Shown: positions 1 to 6,735, counted from the first letter of the stretch. The stretch: 13,902 bases of DNA from an uncultured Clostridia bacterium (GCA_905235885.1 CAJONM010000090.1:1-13902); one strand, 5' to 3'. The notes: a model not told the origin generated them from the letters alone. Program-made: numbers and translations.

Positions 1-3
1 GTT

Positions 4-20
4 TCCGACCATAGGTCGGA
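4..20. other. Short perfect inverted repeat at the window edge
   Basis: The arms TCCGACC and GGTCGGA are separated by ATA, giving a 7-bp perfect stem with a 3-base loop. No T-run follows closely on the plus strand and none precedes it for the minus strand. It could be the remains of a terminator or regulatory hairpin of a gene to the left of the window, but nothing here decides that. Confidence 0.3.
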
Positions 21-44
21 TATTTCGCACGGGCAATTAAATCA

Positions 45-86
45 TTTTTTACTTTATAAGAAAGCAATTTCTTATAAAGTAAAAAA
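45..86. repeat. 19-bp perfect hairpin with GCAA loop, copy 1 of a repeated element
   Basis: Arms at 45-63 and 68-86 are perfectly complementary over 19 bp and enclose GCAA on the plus strand. The core ATAAGAAAGCAATTTCTTAT recurs near 13333-13352, again as the heart of a hairpin. In both places the element directly abuts a terminator hairpin and shares its A-run. As plus-strand RNA the loop is a GNRA tetraloop; as minus-strand RNA it is UUGC. It may be a second tandem terminator, an RNA-stabilising structure, or a small dispersed palindromic repeat. Function is inferred only. Confidence 0.7.
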
Positions 87-119
87 ATCAGATCGCTTCT
101 TTGCGGTCTGATTTTTTTT
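85..119 (-). terminator. Bidirectional rho-independent terminator after the sortase gene
   Basis: Arms 85-96 and 103-114 form a 12-bp stem with one G-U pair and a 6-base loop. On the plus strand it is followed by a T-run (112-119). On the minus strand the complement of the A-run 81-87 gives the T-run. It lies about 10 bases beyond the sortase stop codon, so it most likely ends the surface-protein/sortase transcript, and it could also stop transcripts entering from the left. Confidence 0.85.
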
Positions 120-129
120 ACACCCCCAA

Positions 130-921
130 CTATATCTTCTCCGTCATTCGTGCCACTACCACAAAACGCTCGTTGTTGGTGTTGTATGAGCAGGTCGAGA
201 GCGTCAGAAGCAGCTCCCCGTATGACGGCCTTATCCCCGTATCGTAAAGACTGTGGCTTATGCACTCGTCTATGAACGCGTTATAATCGTCTTCGGTTTC
301 GGCATTGATAAATTCATAATATCTGAATTCATCTTTACTTCCGACAGCCGTATAAAATGCGGCAAACACCTCATATTTACATCTGTTATACAGCGTATCG
401 AATTGGATTATGCTGTTTTCGCGCTCAAACTCGGCATCGTCAAACAGGAGCAGCGAGCGGAACATAGTACCGTTACGCATATTGTGCGCGTATATTATCA
501 TATTATCGCAATTGCCTGTTCTGTCGCATTGATAATCGAGGAACGGTATTGCTGCGGAGCTGTGCTGCTTTTCAAAATTTCTGTGCAGATAATAGGCGTT
601 GCTCTCACCGTTATACATTACGGGATAATCAATTGCCGTTCCGTCAATTTTGATCCATCCTGCCATATCGCTGTTGGCGTCATAGAGCGAATGATACCTT
701 GTCAGTATCCCGTCCGCCTCCCATGTTTCCGTCTCTGTAGGCTCTTGCGCCTGTCCGTTTGTTTCTTCTGCGGCATTCTCCGCCGCTTGTATCTCATTTT
801 TTAAAGCCGCAATTTCCTTTTCCGTCTTGTTCTTGTCATAGTTATATTTTGCAGCGTATATGCCGCAGCCGACAAAAACGCATAGAAAAAGGATTTGCAA
901 CAGCGTGATCTTACTCTTCAC
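130..921 (-). CDS. srtB: Class B sortase
   Basis: A membrane-anchored transpeptidase that cleaves a sorting motif in a secreted protein and joins it to cell-wall peptide. One N-terminal membrane segment (about residues 6-22) is followed by a charged, probably coiled linker and the sortase domain from about residue 75. All three catalytic residues are visible: His146 in YAHNM, Cys244 in TLSTCSY, and Arg252 in ERF, the usual class B arrangement. The length of 263 residues fits the family. I prefer the GTG at 921, about 10 bases after AAAGGA, over a TTG at 930 that sits almost on that site. It begins 24 bases after the stop of the NPKTG surface-protein gene, so the two are probably one operon and this enzyme probably anchors that protein. 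NPKTG is a known SrtB-type motif (Bacillus anthracis IsdC). That this sortase is not a pilus polymerase is inferred from its class. Confidence 0.93.
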   Translation of the reverse strand: MKSKITLLQILFLCVFVGCGIYAAKYNYDKNKTEKEIAALKNEIQAAENAAEETNGQAQEPTETETWEADGILTRYHSLYDANSDMAGWIKIDGTAIDYPVMYNGESNAYYLHRNFEKQHSSAAIPFLDYQCDRTGNCDNMIIYAHNMRNGTMFRSLLLFDDAEFERENSIIQFDTLYNRCKYEVFAAFYTAVGSKDEFRYYEFINAETEDDYNAFIDECISHSLYDTGIRPSYGELLLTLSTCSYNTNNERFVVVARMTEKI

Positions 922-945
922 CGATACCAAATCCTTTCACGATCT

Positions 946-2100
946 TTAATTATTGCTTGATATTCGTCTTTTGACCATCTCAAGCGCGCCTATCCCGATA
1001 GCAGACAACGCCATGATGATATACAGCGCCGCGTTCTGCTTACTGTCGCCCGTTTTGGGGTTAGCCTTGCTTGCCGCCGTTTGTCTTGCCGACGCTGCCG
1101 CATCTCCGCTGCCGTCCGACGCCGCGCTTGTCACGCTCGTGTTCGTTTTCTCAAACTTTATCGACGGCTTCTCCATGCCCTCAAGCGGATATACCGTTAC
1201 AACATCGCCGTCGGTAATTGTCGTTACGCATACATCAACGCCGTCTATGCCGTCTATCAAGCCGTCTGTTACGGTGATCTCGCCTTTTAGATTTCCGTCC
1301 TTGTCCGTTACGACAACGATACCGTTGCCGCTTACAAGGTAGCGTCCTGCCGTTATGTCCTCGCCGCAGACCTTAGTCACTCCGGCGTTTTCTATGATCT
1401 CCTCTGTCTTCTCGACTTCCTCGTCCGCGTCTGTCGGCGCCTGATTTGGCTTTACTACCTTTGAAAGCACCGCCGTATCCGGTTCAGAGAACAGCTCATC
1501 GCCGTATTCCTCAGCCAGAACGGATACTGAATACTCCGCGGCATCGGCATTTACCGGCTTTGACGCGACTGATACCTTTACATTGTCTGTCAGCTCGCTG
1601 TCAAGAACGCTCTTGATCTCTTCGTTTATCTTATATTCAACTGTGAATACCTGAGTATCGACATCGGACTCAGCGTTGAATGTGCCGAGCGATATGCTCT
1701 TTGCCGACGCATCCGCATCGGTCGCTTCGCTCTCTTCCCCGTCATACAAGGTGTTTCCGTCAGCATCGGTTATCTTAAAGCAGTAATAATCGAGCGGTGA
1801 GCATTCCTCTGCCGTCATCTCCGTTTCGAGCTTGAGATATACCTCTATCACAACGCCGCCTGTTCCGCTGCTCGTTACCGTAAGATTTTCAGCGCTGTAT
1901 TCCTCAGAGATCCCTTCAAAGTTATCAAACAGCTTCGCCGCATCCGCCTTTGCCTCTGAATTTTCATCCGCATTGTATGTATACGATATATTCGATCTGT
2001 CCGTTTTGACGGTTATCGATGATGCCGCGGCAAATGCCTGCGCTCCGAACACCGCCAGCGCCAGCGCGGCTGCAGCCGCACTCGTATATATTTTCTTCAA
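946..2100 (-). CDS. Secreted cell-wall-anchored protein with NPKTG sorting signal
   Basis: A 384-residue surface protein of unknown function. It has a signal peptide (MKKIYTSA followed by an Ala/Leu-rich core, likely cleaved after AFA). An acidic N-terminal region of about 200 residues with probable beta-rich character follows. After a Glu/Asp-rich linker comes a second small domain with GRYLVSGNG and DGDVV, a pattern I associate with small repeats in Firmicutes surface proteins and lipoproteins. A Ser/Ala-rich stalk leads to NPKTG (347-351), a hydrophobic helix (about 356-374) and a KRR tail: a complete sorting signal. I chose TTG at 2100 because GAGGG lies at suitable spacing and the signal peptide then starts MKKI; the GTG at 2109 lies directly against that site. 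The adjacent downstream sortase is the likely partner. Binding partner or adhesive role is not evident. Confidence 0.88.
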   Translation of the reverse strand: MKKIYTSAAAAALALAVFGAQAFAAASSITVKTDRSNISYTYNADENSEAKADAAKLFDNFEGISEEYSAENLTVTSSGTGGVVIEVYLKLETEMTAEECSPLDYYCFKITDADGNTLYDGEESEATDADASAKSISLGTFNAESDVDTQVFTVEYKINEEIKSVLDSELTDNVKVSVASKPVNADAAEYSVSVLAEEYGDELFSEPDTAVLSKVVKPNQAPTDADEEVEKTEEIIENAGVTKVCGEDITAGRYLVSGNGIVVVTDKDGNLKGEITVTDGLIDGIDGVDVCVTTITDGDVVTVYPLEGMEKPSIKFEKTNTSVTSAASDGSGDAAASARQTAASKANPKTGDSKQNAALYIIMALSAIGIGALEMVKRRISSNN

Positions 2101-2131
2101 ATAAGACACTCCCTCATAATATACTGAGCTT

Positions 2132-2160
2132 ATTATATCACATCATCCGTAGTTTGTCAC
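2132..2160 (-). promoter_or_regulatory. Promoter of the surface-protein/sortase operon
   Basis: Read on the minus strand, GTGACA (2155-2160) and TATAAT (2132-2137) are separated by 17 bases. The predicted transcript start is near 2125, leaving a short leader before the TTG start at 2100. Confidence 0.75.
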
Positions 2161-2170
2161 TATCTTTTCT

Positions 2171-2234
2171 AAAAAAATTTATACCAATTCATTTTTTATG
2201 TATTTCGCATAAACAGTATGAAAAAAATTTATAC
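2171..2234. repeat. Pair of 14-base AT-rich direct repeats, 50 bases apart
   Basis: AAAAAAATTTATAC occurs at 2171-2184 and 2221-2234, start-to-start 50 bases, in the gap between the prephenate dehydratase stop and the surface-protein promoter. The copies lie just upstream of the -35 at 2155-2160, so they could be an upstream A/T promoter element or regulator sites, or chance in an AT-rich gap. No convincing terminator for the dehydratase gene is visible here. Confidence 0.45.
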
Positions 2235-2245
2235 ATTTTTACCGT

Positions 2246-3058
2246 TTAATACGGATAGCTGCCCAAAAATTTAAAGAACGACGAGTTTGCGCGTACCTTA
2301 TCGAGCGCGAAATATATCCGCGCGTCATCGGCATTGCCCTCTATGTCTATAAAGAACGCATATTCACCCAGCGTATGCTTCATCGGGCGTGATTCGATCT
2401 TGAGCATATTGATCTTTTCATCGCACAAAAGACCTATCGCTTTATACAAGCTTCCGGGCTTATGTTCTGTAGAAAATACTATCGAGCTTTTATCGTGGGC
2501 TGTAACTTTGAGATTGGGTTTTTTCTCGATTATTACAAATCTTGTCCTGTTGTTTGACTCATCGTTGCAGTCGGCTTTTAATATCTCCAAGCCATATAGT
2601 TGTGCCGACGCCGCCGGCGCGAGCGCGGCAACGCTCCCATCGCTTTGCGCCGCCATTTTTGCTGCCTTGGCCGTAGACTCTGTCGCTTTAAGCTCTATCC
2701 CTAAAAAATCGCTTTCGAGCATCTTTGAGCACTGTCCCAATGCCTGTGGATGCGATATGATCGTTTTTATATCCGACATTGCCGTTCCCGGTTTTGCCAT
2801 AAGATTTTGCTCAATATCAAGTATATGTTCACCCGTTATATAAACATCGCCGGCAAACGCTAAGTTGTCCAGAGTCATTGCAACGCTGCCGTTAAGACTG
2901 TTTTCTATCGGCACGATACAACGCTCTATCTTTTCACTGTCAACCGCCTTTATCGCGCTTGAGATCGTCGGGAATTCAACGAGCTCTTCACCGCCGCGCG
3001 ACCACTGCATTGCCGCCTGCTGCGAAAATGTTCCAGCAGGTCCCATAAATCCTAACAT
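2246..3058 (-). CDS. pheA: Prephenate dehydratase
   Basis: Converts prephenate to phenylpyruvate, the committed step to phenylalanine; cytoplasmic. The 270-residue length is that of a monofunctional enzyme with no chorismate mutase domain. The N-terminal catalytic half opens with GPAGTFS and contains VPIENS and the active-site motif TRF in NRTRF (170-174). The C-terminal ACT domain (from about 192) carries KPGSLY, equivalent to the GALV region of the E. coli enzyme, and an intact ESRP (222-225). Both contribute to phenylalanine binding in the family, so feedback inhibition is expected. The ATG overlaps the end of the DAHP synthase gene by 7 bases and has AAGGAG eight or nine bases upstream inside that gene, so the two are translationally linked. 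Identification is firm. Confidence 0.96.
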   Translation of the reverse strand: MLGFMGPAGTFSQQAAMQWSRGGEELVEFPTISSAIKAVDSEKIERCIVPIENSLNGSVAMTLDNLAFAGDVYITGEHILDIEQNLMAKPGTAMSDIKTIISHPQALGQCSKMLESDFLGIELKATESTAKAAKMAAQSDGSVAALAPAASAQLYGLEILKADCNDESNNRTRFVIIEKKPNLKVTAHDKSSIVFSTEHKPGSLYKAIGLLCDEKINMLKIESRPMKHTLGEYAFFIDIEGNADDARIYFALDKVRANSSFFKFLGSYPY

Positions 3059-4077
3059 AAGCCTATCTCCTTATCAATTGCATTTGCTATTTTCTTGAGC
3101 TGGCGCATGAGCTCGTCAAACCGTTCCGGCTTCAGAGACTGCGGTCCGTCGGACGCGGCACATTCGGGGCAGTCATGCACCTCGATCATGATACCGTCCG
3201 CTCCGGCGGCAACGCCTGCCCTCGCGACAGCCGCAACATATTTATAATTCCCCGTCGCGTGTGACGGATCTGCGATTATCGGCAGGTGTGTGAGATTTTG
3301 CGTTACGGGTATCGCGCTGACATCGAATGTGTTTCGCGTGGATGTCTCGTATGTCCTTATTCCGCGCTCGCAGAGTATAACATCGTCATTACCCTCGCTC
3401 ATTATATATTCCGCCGCCATGAGCCATTCCTCTATCGTGCTGGCAAGACCTCTTTTCAAAAGTATCGGTTTCTTGCAGCTGCCGACTTCTCTAAGCAGCT
3501 TAAAATTCTGCATATTTCTCGCGCCTATCTGGATTATATCGGCATACTCGGCGACAAGCTCGACATCACGCGTATCCATGACCTCGGTGCAGATCGGCAT
3601 ATTCAGCTCATCGCCTGCCTCGCGCATGATCTTAAGACCCTCACCCTCAAGTCCGCCGAAGGCGTAAGGTGATGTTCTGGGCTTAAACGCTCCGCCGCGC
3701 AGGATATTTGCGCCCGATGCCTTAACAAGGCGCGACATTTTAAGAAAATGCTCTCTGCTCTCCACCGCGCACGGTCCGGCAAATACGGCAAGCGTATCTC
3801 CGCCTATTGTTACGCCGCAGCCCACATCTATGGCAGTTTTTTCCTGTTTCAGCTCCTTTGACGCGAGCTTGTACGGACGCATGATCGGAACGACATTCTC
3901 GACCCCGTCCATGAGCAGTATTTCATTCATTCTTATCTGCCGCTTATCTCCTATCGCACCGATTACAGTTTTTCTTTCACCGTATATCGGATGCGTCTGA
4001 AAGCCAAACTGCAAGAGTCTGTTTTCGACATCCTTTATCGCTTTTTCCGACGCGCCGTCGTGCATTATAATAATCAT
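3052..4077 (-). CDS. aroF: 3-deoxy-7-phosphoheptulonate (DAHP) synthase, type I-beta with N-terminal regulatory domain
   Basis: Condenses phosphoenolpyruvate and erythrose 4-phosphate, the first step of the shikimate pathway. About 75 N-terminal residues form the ferredoxin-like regulatory extension found in Thermotoga-type enzymes, then comes the barrel with AGPCAVES, FKPRTSPYAF, LLKRG, DPSHATG and SDGPQSL. The likely metal ligands are Cys103, His273, Glu299 and Asp310, each one position from the Thermotoga maritima ligands (102, 272, 298, 309). That supports the chosen ATG at 4077, 341 residues. GGGAG lies eight or nine bases upstream; a longer frame from a TTG at 4092 would start within the binding site region and adds only five residues. 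The gene shares its promoter with the overlapping pheA. The extension probably gives feedback control by an aromatic end product, but which one cannot be read from sequence. No T-box or leader peptide is seen. Confidence 0.96.
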   Translation of the reverse strand: MIIIMHDGASEKAIKDVENRLLQFGFQTHPIYGERKTVIGAIGDKRQIRMNEILLMDGVENVVPIMRPYKLASKELKQEKTAIDVGCGVTIGGDTLAVFAGPCAVESREHFLKMSRLVKASGANILRGGAFKPRTSPYAFGGLEGEGLKIMREAGDELNMPICTEVMDTRDVELVAEYADIIQIGARNMQNFKLLREVGSCKKPILLKRGLASTIEEWLMAAEYIMSEGNDDVILCERGIRTYETSTRNTFDVSAIPVTQNLTHLPIIADPSHATGNYKYVAAVARAGVAAGADGIMIEVHDCPECAASDGPQSLKPERFDELMRQLKKIANAIDKEIGLC

Positions 4078-4110
4078 AATAATATCTCCCAATAATTCAA
4101 ATTATTACAC

Positions 4111-4139
4111 AGTATAACACACCTTTTTGTAAATGTCCA
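4111..4139 (-). promoter_or_regulatory. Promoter of the DAHP synthase/prephenate dehydratase operon
   Basis: On the minus strand TGGACA (4134-4139) and TATACT (4111-4116) have a 17-base spacer. The transcript should begin near 4104, leaving a leader of under 30 bases, which is too short for a T-box or attenuator. Confidence 0.8.
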
Positions 4140-4166
4140 CATTTTTTTTGCAAAAAAATAAAAAGT

Positions 4167-4204
4167 AAAAAATAAAAAGTGCCGACGACACTTTTTATTT
4201 TTTT
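4167..4204 (-). terminator. Terminator after the tandem aldolase gene
   Basis: Arms 4167-4181 and 4189-4203 pair over 15 bp around the 7-base loop CCGACGA, with A-run and T-run sides, so it can work in both directions. It starts within a few bases of the aldolase stop codon and separates that gene from the DAHP synthase promoter. Confidence 0.88.
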
Positions 4205-4207
4205 ATC

Positions 4208-5500
4208 TTATTTTGCAAGGTGGAACGCGACCTCAATATCGTCTATTTCTTCCTTGTTTATCGCCACAACATCGCCCAGATCGCGCGTTGCGATTATCGC
4301 ACGCGCACTGTATTCGGCGACCTCCAGACGATCAAACGCGTTCAGGAGGCTTGAACCGGTTATTATCGCGCAGTCGTTTTTGATCAGTGCGATCGGCGTA
4401 TGCTCAACAAATACCTGTGCCGTTTTCTCCGGCTTCAGGTAATTCGCGCCGAATTCAAGCTTGGGGATGTTTCGCATCAGAATGTAGCTCTCCGGTATCG
4501 TTTTCGAATCGAGCGGAGCGTCCGTAACGGCAAACGCCATCATGCACGGCGGATGCGCTATTATAATTGAATTGATATGCGGATGCAGGCGGTATATCTC
4601 GCTGTGCAGCTTCGCGCTTCGCGACGGCATCTTACCCATTTCCTTGAGGTTTCCGCTTATCTTCACAAGATCCTCAGCCTCAAGATACTTTCTGTCCTTG
4701 AGAGCCGGAGTTATAATAAAGCTTCCGTCGCTGAGCCGCTGCGAGAATGTGCCCTGCGTGCTGGTAAACAGCTCCTGATTGTACGCGCGGCGGATAAATT
4801 TTGTCATCTCGCTGCGCAGCGCCTTTTCCTCGCTTGATATGTTGTTTGCCACAAACTCGTCCATAACAACATGCTGACGGGATTTGTACCATTCTATCTG
4901 CTCATCGGTAAGGCTTGTCGGTGTGCCGATATTATGCGCGTCGATCTCAATACGCGCGCTGAAATCAAGCGTTTCAAATGATTTGAACGCGTCGAACATA
5001 CTCTCCGCACCTATTACAACACCATGATTTTCAAGCAGTACCGTATTAAAGCCCTTTTCAAATTCCTCGCTTATCTTAGCGCCCAGATCGTCCGAGCCGG
5101 GCAAGCCATATTTTGCAAGCCCTATCTCGCCGCACGAGAATTTTACATTCGGTATCATGCTCGTATTCGGCAGCTTTCGTACTATCGAGAACGCCACCAA
5201 TGCCGGCGGATGCGCATGAAGAACCGCTTTAAGATCCGGTCTTGCCTTATATATATGCTGATGGAACGGATATTCGCTTGACGGCTTATGTATGCCCTCT
5301 ATCGTACCGTCCGGCTTTATGCAGACCATATCCTTTCGCGTAAGGCTTCCCTTGTCGATTGAGCCGGGCGTTATCCATATATCGCCGTTATCGTCAAGTA
5401 TCGAAAGGTTTCCTCCGGAGGTCGTGGTCATTCCGTAGCCGTAAATGCGCTCCATAAACATTACAAGCTGATCAGCCGGATGAAGCATATTCAAATTCAT
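4208..5500 (-). CDS. Tandem class II aldolase/adducin-family protein; second domain degenerate
   Basis: Two class II aldolase folds joined head to tail in 430 residues; typical members have a single domain of about 200-230. Domain 1 (about 5-190) keeps the L-fuculose-1-phosphate aldolase-type site: SGGNLS (28-33), catalytic Glu76 in SSEYPFH, zinc ligands His95 and His97 in HAHPP, and His159 in ENHG. Domain 2 (about 225-405) aligns throughout, but the Glu is Ser295, the first zinc His is Ile314, and the third is Asp376; only His316 remains. Domain 1 is therefore probably the catalytic half and domain 2 structural or regulatory. Expected activity is aldol cleavage of a phosphorylated sugar or a related decarboxylation or epimerisation; the substrate is unknown and the neighbours give no sugar pathway. 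The ATG at 5500 follows AGAAGGGGTG. The gene has its own promoter and terminator. Confidence 0.9.
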   Translation of the reverse strand: MNLNMLHPADQLVMFMERIYGYGMTTTSGGNLSILDDNGDIWITPGSIDKGSLTRKDMVCIKPDGTIEGIHKPSSEYPFHQHIYKARPDLKAVLHAHPPALVAFSIVRKLPNTSMIPNVKFSCGEIGLAKYGLPGSDDLGAKISEEFEKGFNTVLLENHGVVIGAESMFDAFKSFETLDFSARIEIDAHNIGTPTSLTDEQIEWYKSRQHVVMDEFVANNISSEEKALRSEMTKFIRRAYNQELFTSTQGTFSQRLSDGSFIITPALKDRKYLEAEDLVKISGNLKEMGKMPSRSAKLHSEIYRLHPHINSIIIAHPPCMMAFAVTDAPLDSKTIPESYILMRNIPKLEFGANYLKPEKTAQVFVEHTPIALIKNDCAIITGSSLLNAFDRLEVAEYSARAIIATRDLGDVVAINKEEIDDIEVAFHLAK

Positions 5501-5535
5501 GGAAAATCACCCCTTCTAAATTAATATCTGCCGTT

Positions 5536-5564
5536 ATTATACTATAAAAAACCGGTCTTGTCTA
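5536..5564 (-). promoter_or_regulatory. Promoter of the tandem aldolase gene
   Basis: On the minus strand TAGACA (5559-5564) and TATAAT (5536-5541) are 17 bases apart. The promoter lies immediately behind the stop of the metallophosphoesterase gene, with no hairpin between, so some read-through into the aldolase gene is possible. Confidence 0.75.
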
Positions 5565-5582
5565 TAAAAAAAACAGTTATTT

Positions 5583-6275
5583 TCACACTATGGCTTTAAG
5601 GCCAAACCGCAGATAATCCGACGATACGAGATGATATTCTATCCCATCAACCTTGTCGGGTATGCGGTTTATGTGGCTGTGCGAATGCAGATGTCCATAA
5701 TAGCAGCGCTCTACATTATATTTTTGCATCATACGGGTAAAGTCGTTGCTCTCGCCATCGCGTGAAATGGGCGGATAATGAGTAAAGACATATATCGTGT
5801 CCGTTTTTGCGGATCTGAGCGACAGCTCAAGCCGCCCGACCTCGCGGCTGAAATATTTTTCGTCATCGTCTGTAAACGAAGCCCATGCCGGATAAAGCCA
5901 GCCGCGCGTGCCGCATATGGATATGCCCTCGGCTTCAAACGAATTATTGTGCAGGAACGATATGTCTGAAAACCCATGCAGCTCTGTAAATTCGTTGAGT
6001 TTTGACATGGTCGTCCACCAATAATCATGATTGCCCTTGATTATTATTTTATGCCCCGGCAGAGCGTGCAGATATTCAAAGTCACGCACCGCCTCTTCAA
6101 GATATGTCGCCCACGACAGATCACCCGGTATCACCACCGTATCCTCCGCCCGTACCGCCGCACGCCAGTTGCTCCTTATTCTTTCAACATATCCGTCCCA
6201 TTGGCTGCCGAATACATTCATCGGCTTATCTATCCCCAGCGGCAGATGCAGATCGCCTATTGTAAATATCGCCAT
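5583..6275 (-). CDS. Calcineurin-like metallophosphoesterase
   Basis: A 230-residue cytoplasmic hydrolase of the two-metal calcineurin fold. All five signature blocks are present: GDLHL (Asp8, His10), GDLSW (Asp52), GNHD (Asn82, His83), THYPP (His166) and GHLH (His195, His197). The overall layout, with KGNHDYWW and a short cap, resembles a family of predicted phosphohydrolases (COG1768-like) whose substrates are not established. No signal peptide or extra domain is seen. The ATG at 6275 gives MAIFTIGDLHL and has AGGAAG five or six bases upstream; the longer frame from TTG at 6293 would read through that binding site. It follows the ABM-domain gene on the same strand after 58 bases containing a hairpin, and probably shares its promoter because none is evident in the gap. 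Confidence 0.9.
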   Translation of the reverse strand: MAIFTIGDLHLPLGIDKPMNVFGSQWDGYVERIRSNWRAAVRAEDTVVIPGDLSWATYLEEAVRDFEYLHALPGHKIIIKGNHDYWWTTMSKLNEFTELHGFSDISFLHNNSFEAEGISICGTRGWLYPAWASFTDDDEKYFSREVGRLELSLRSAKTDTIYVFTHYPPISRDGESNDFTRMMQKYNVERCYYGHLHSHSHINRIPDKVDGIEYHLVSSDYLRFGLKAIV

Positions 6276-6293
6276 ATATTCTTCCTTTTCCAA

Positions 6294-6328
6294 AAAAGGG
6301 AATGTAAAAATGTTTTACAGCCCCTTTT
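6294..6328 (-). terminator. Intercistronic hairpin between the ABM gene and the phosphoesterase gene
   Basis: On the minus strand AAAAGGGG pairs with CCCTTTT and, inside, TGTAAAA with TTTTACA around the loop CAT, followed by a short T-run. It lies just past the ABM stop and just before the ribosome binding site of the phosphoesterase gene, so it probably acts as a partial terminator that lowers expression of the second gene, or as an mRNA processing or stabilising hairpin. Confidence 0.6.
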
Positions 6329-6333
6329 GTTAT

Positions 6334-6630
6334 TTATCTGATTTGCGGTATCGTCATTATCTGTGTTATTTCCGGTTTGCATTCCGTCATCGGAGTTATC
6401 TGCTCGATAAACTCCTTGAAATGCGGCATTTGGTTGTGCATCTCTATGACCGCGTCGTTTAGCCATTCCTCAACAAATACGAACGCCGTATCATCGTACC
6501 GCCGGCGGAAAACCTTATATGAGAGATTGCCGTTTTCCTTGCGCGAATTGCGCGTGCATATCGCGGCAAGACGGATAAACTCGTCCACACATTCCGGTTT
6601 CACTTTAAAATCAGCTAATATTGTTATCAT
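6334..6630 (-). CDS. ABM-domain (antibiotic biosynthesis monooxygenase/YgiN-like) protein
   Basis: A 98-residue single ABM domain, a small dimeric alpha-beta barrel found in quinol monooxygenases such as YgiN, the autoinducer-2 isomerase LsrG, and haem-degrading relatives. Visible hallmarks are the opening strand MITILADFKVKP, ENGNLSY, the strand FVFVEEW and the helix with HNQMPHFKEF. No cofactor site can be assigned. I chose ATG 6630 because GGAGGTGA stands eight bases upstream and the domain begins right at MITIL; the longer frame adds 22 non-family residues and would cover the -10 region. It has a near-perfect promoter and lies divergent from the TetR gene, so TetR control is likely. The substrate (quinone, aldehyde or a signalling molecule) is unknown. 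Confidence 0.88.
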   Translation of the reverse strand: MITILADFKVKPECVDEFIRLAAICTRNSRKENGNLSYKVFRRRYDDTAFVFVEEWLNDAVIEMHNQMPHFKEFIEQITPMTECKPEITQIMTIPQIR

Positions 6631-6656
6631 ACCGACAGTCACCTCCGAAAAAACAC

Positions 6657-6676
6657 TATATGTAGTATACCATATA
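6657..6676. promoter_or_regulatory. Possible operator over the ABM promoter -10
   Basis: TATATG (6657-6662) and CATATA (6671-6676) form an inverted repeat around TAGTATAC, covering the -10 box of the ABM gene. A repressor bound here would block the promoter. The arms are short and AT-rich, so chance is a real alternative. Confidence 0.35.
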
Positions 6677-6692
6677 TATCCGTTATTGTCAA
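6664..6692 (-). promoter_or_regulatory. Promoter of the ABM/phosphoesterase genes
   Basis: On the minus strand TTGACA (6687-6692) is a perfect -35 and TATACT (6664-6669) a near-perfect -10, spaced 17 bases. Such a strong promoter next to a repressor gene suggests that it is normally held off. Confidence 0.9.
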
Positions 6693-6735
6693 GCACTATC
6701 TTTTAGCAGATGAAAAGTTTTCGGGCATTTGTCTA

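Noticed and set aside
253..804. A 183-codon plus-strand open frame opposite the sortase gene
   Set aside because: It is antisense to a sortase with all catalytic residues intact. The frame has no domain signature.
4078..4140. A T-box or leader peptide ahead of the DAHP synthase gene
   Set aside because: The space between the predicted transcript start and the ATG is under 30 bases and contains no stem or antiterminator sequence.
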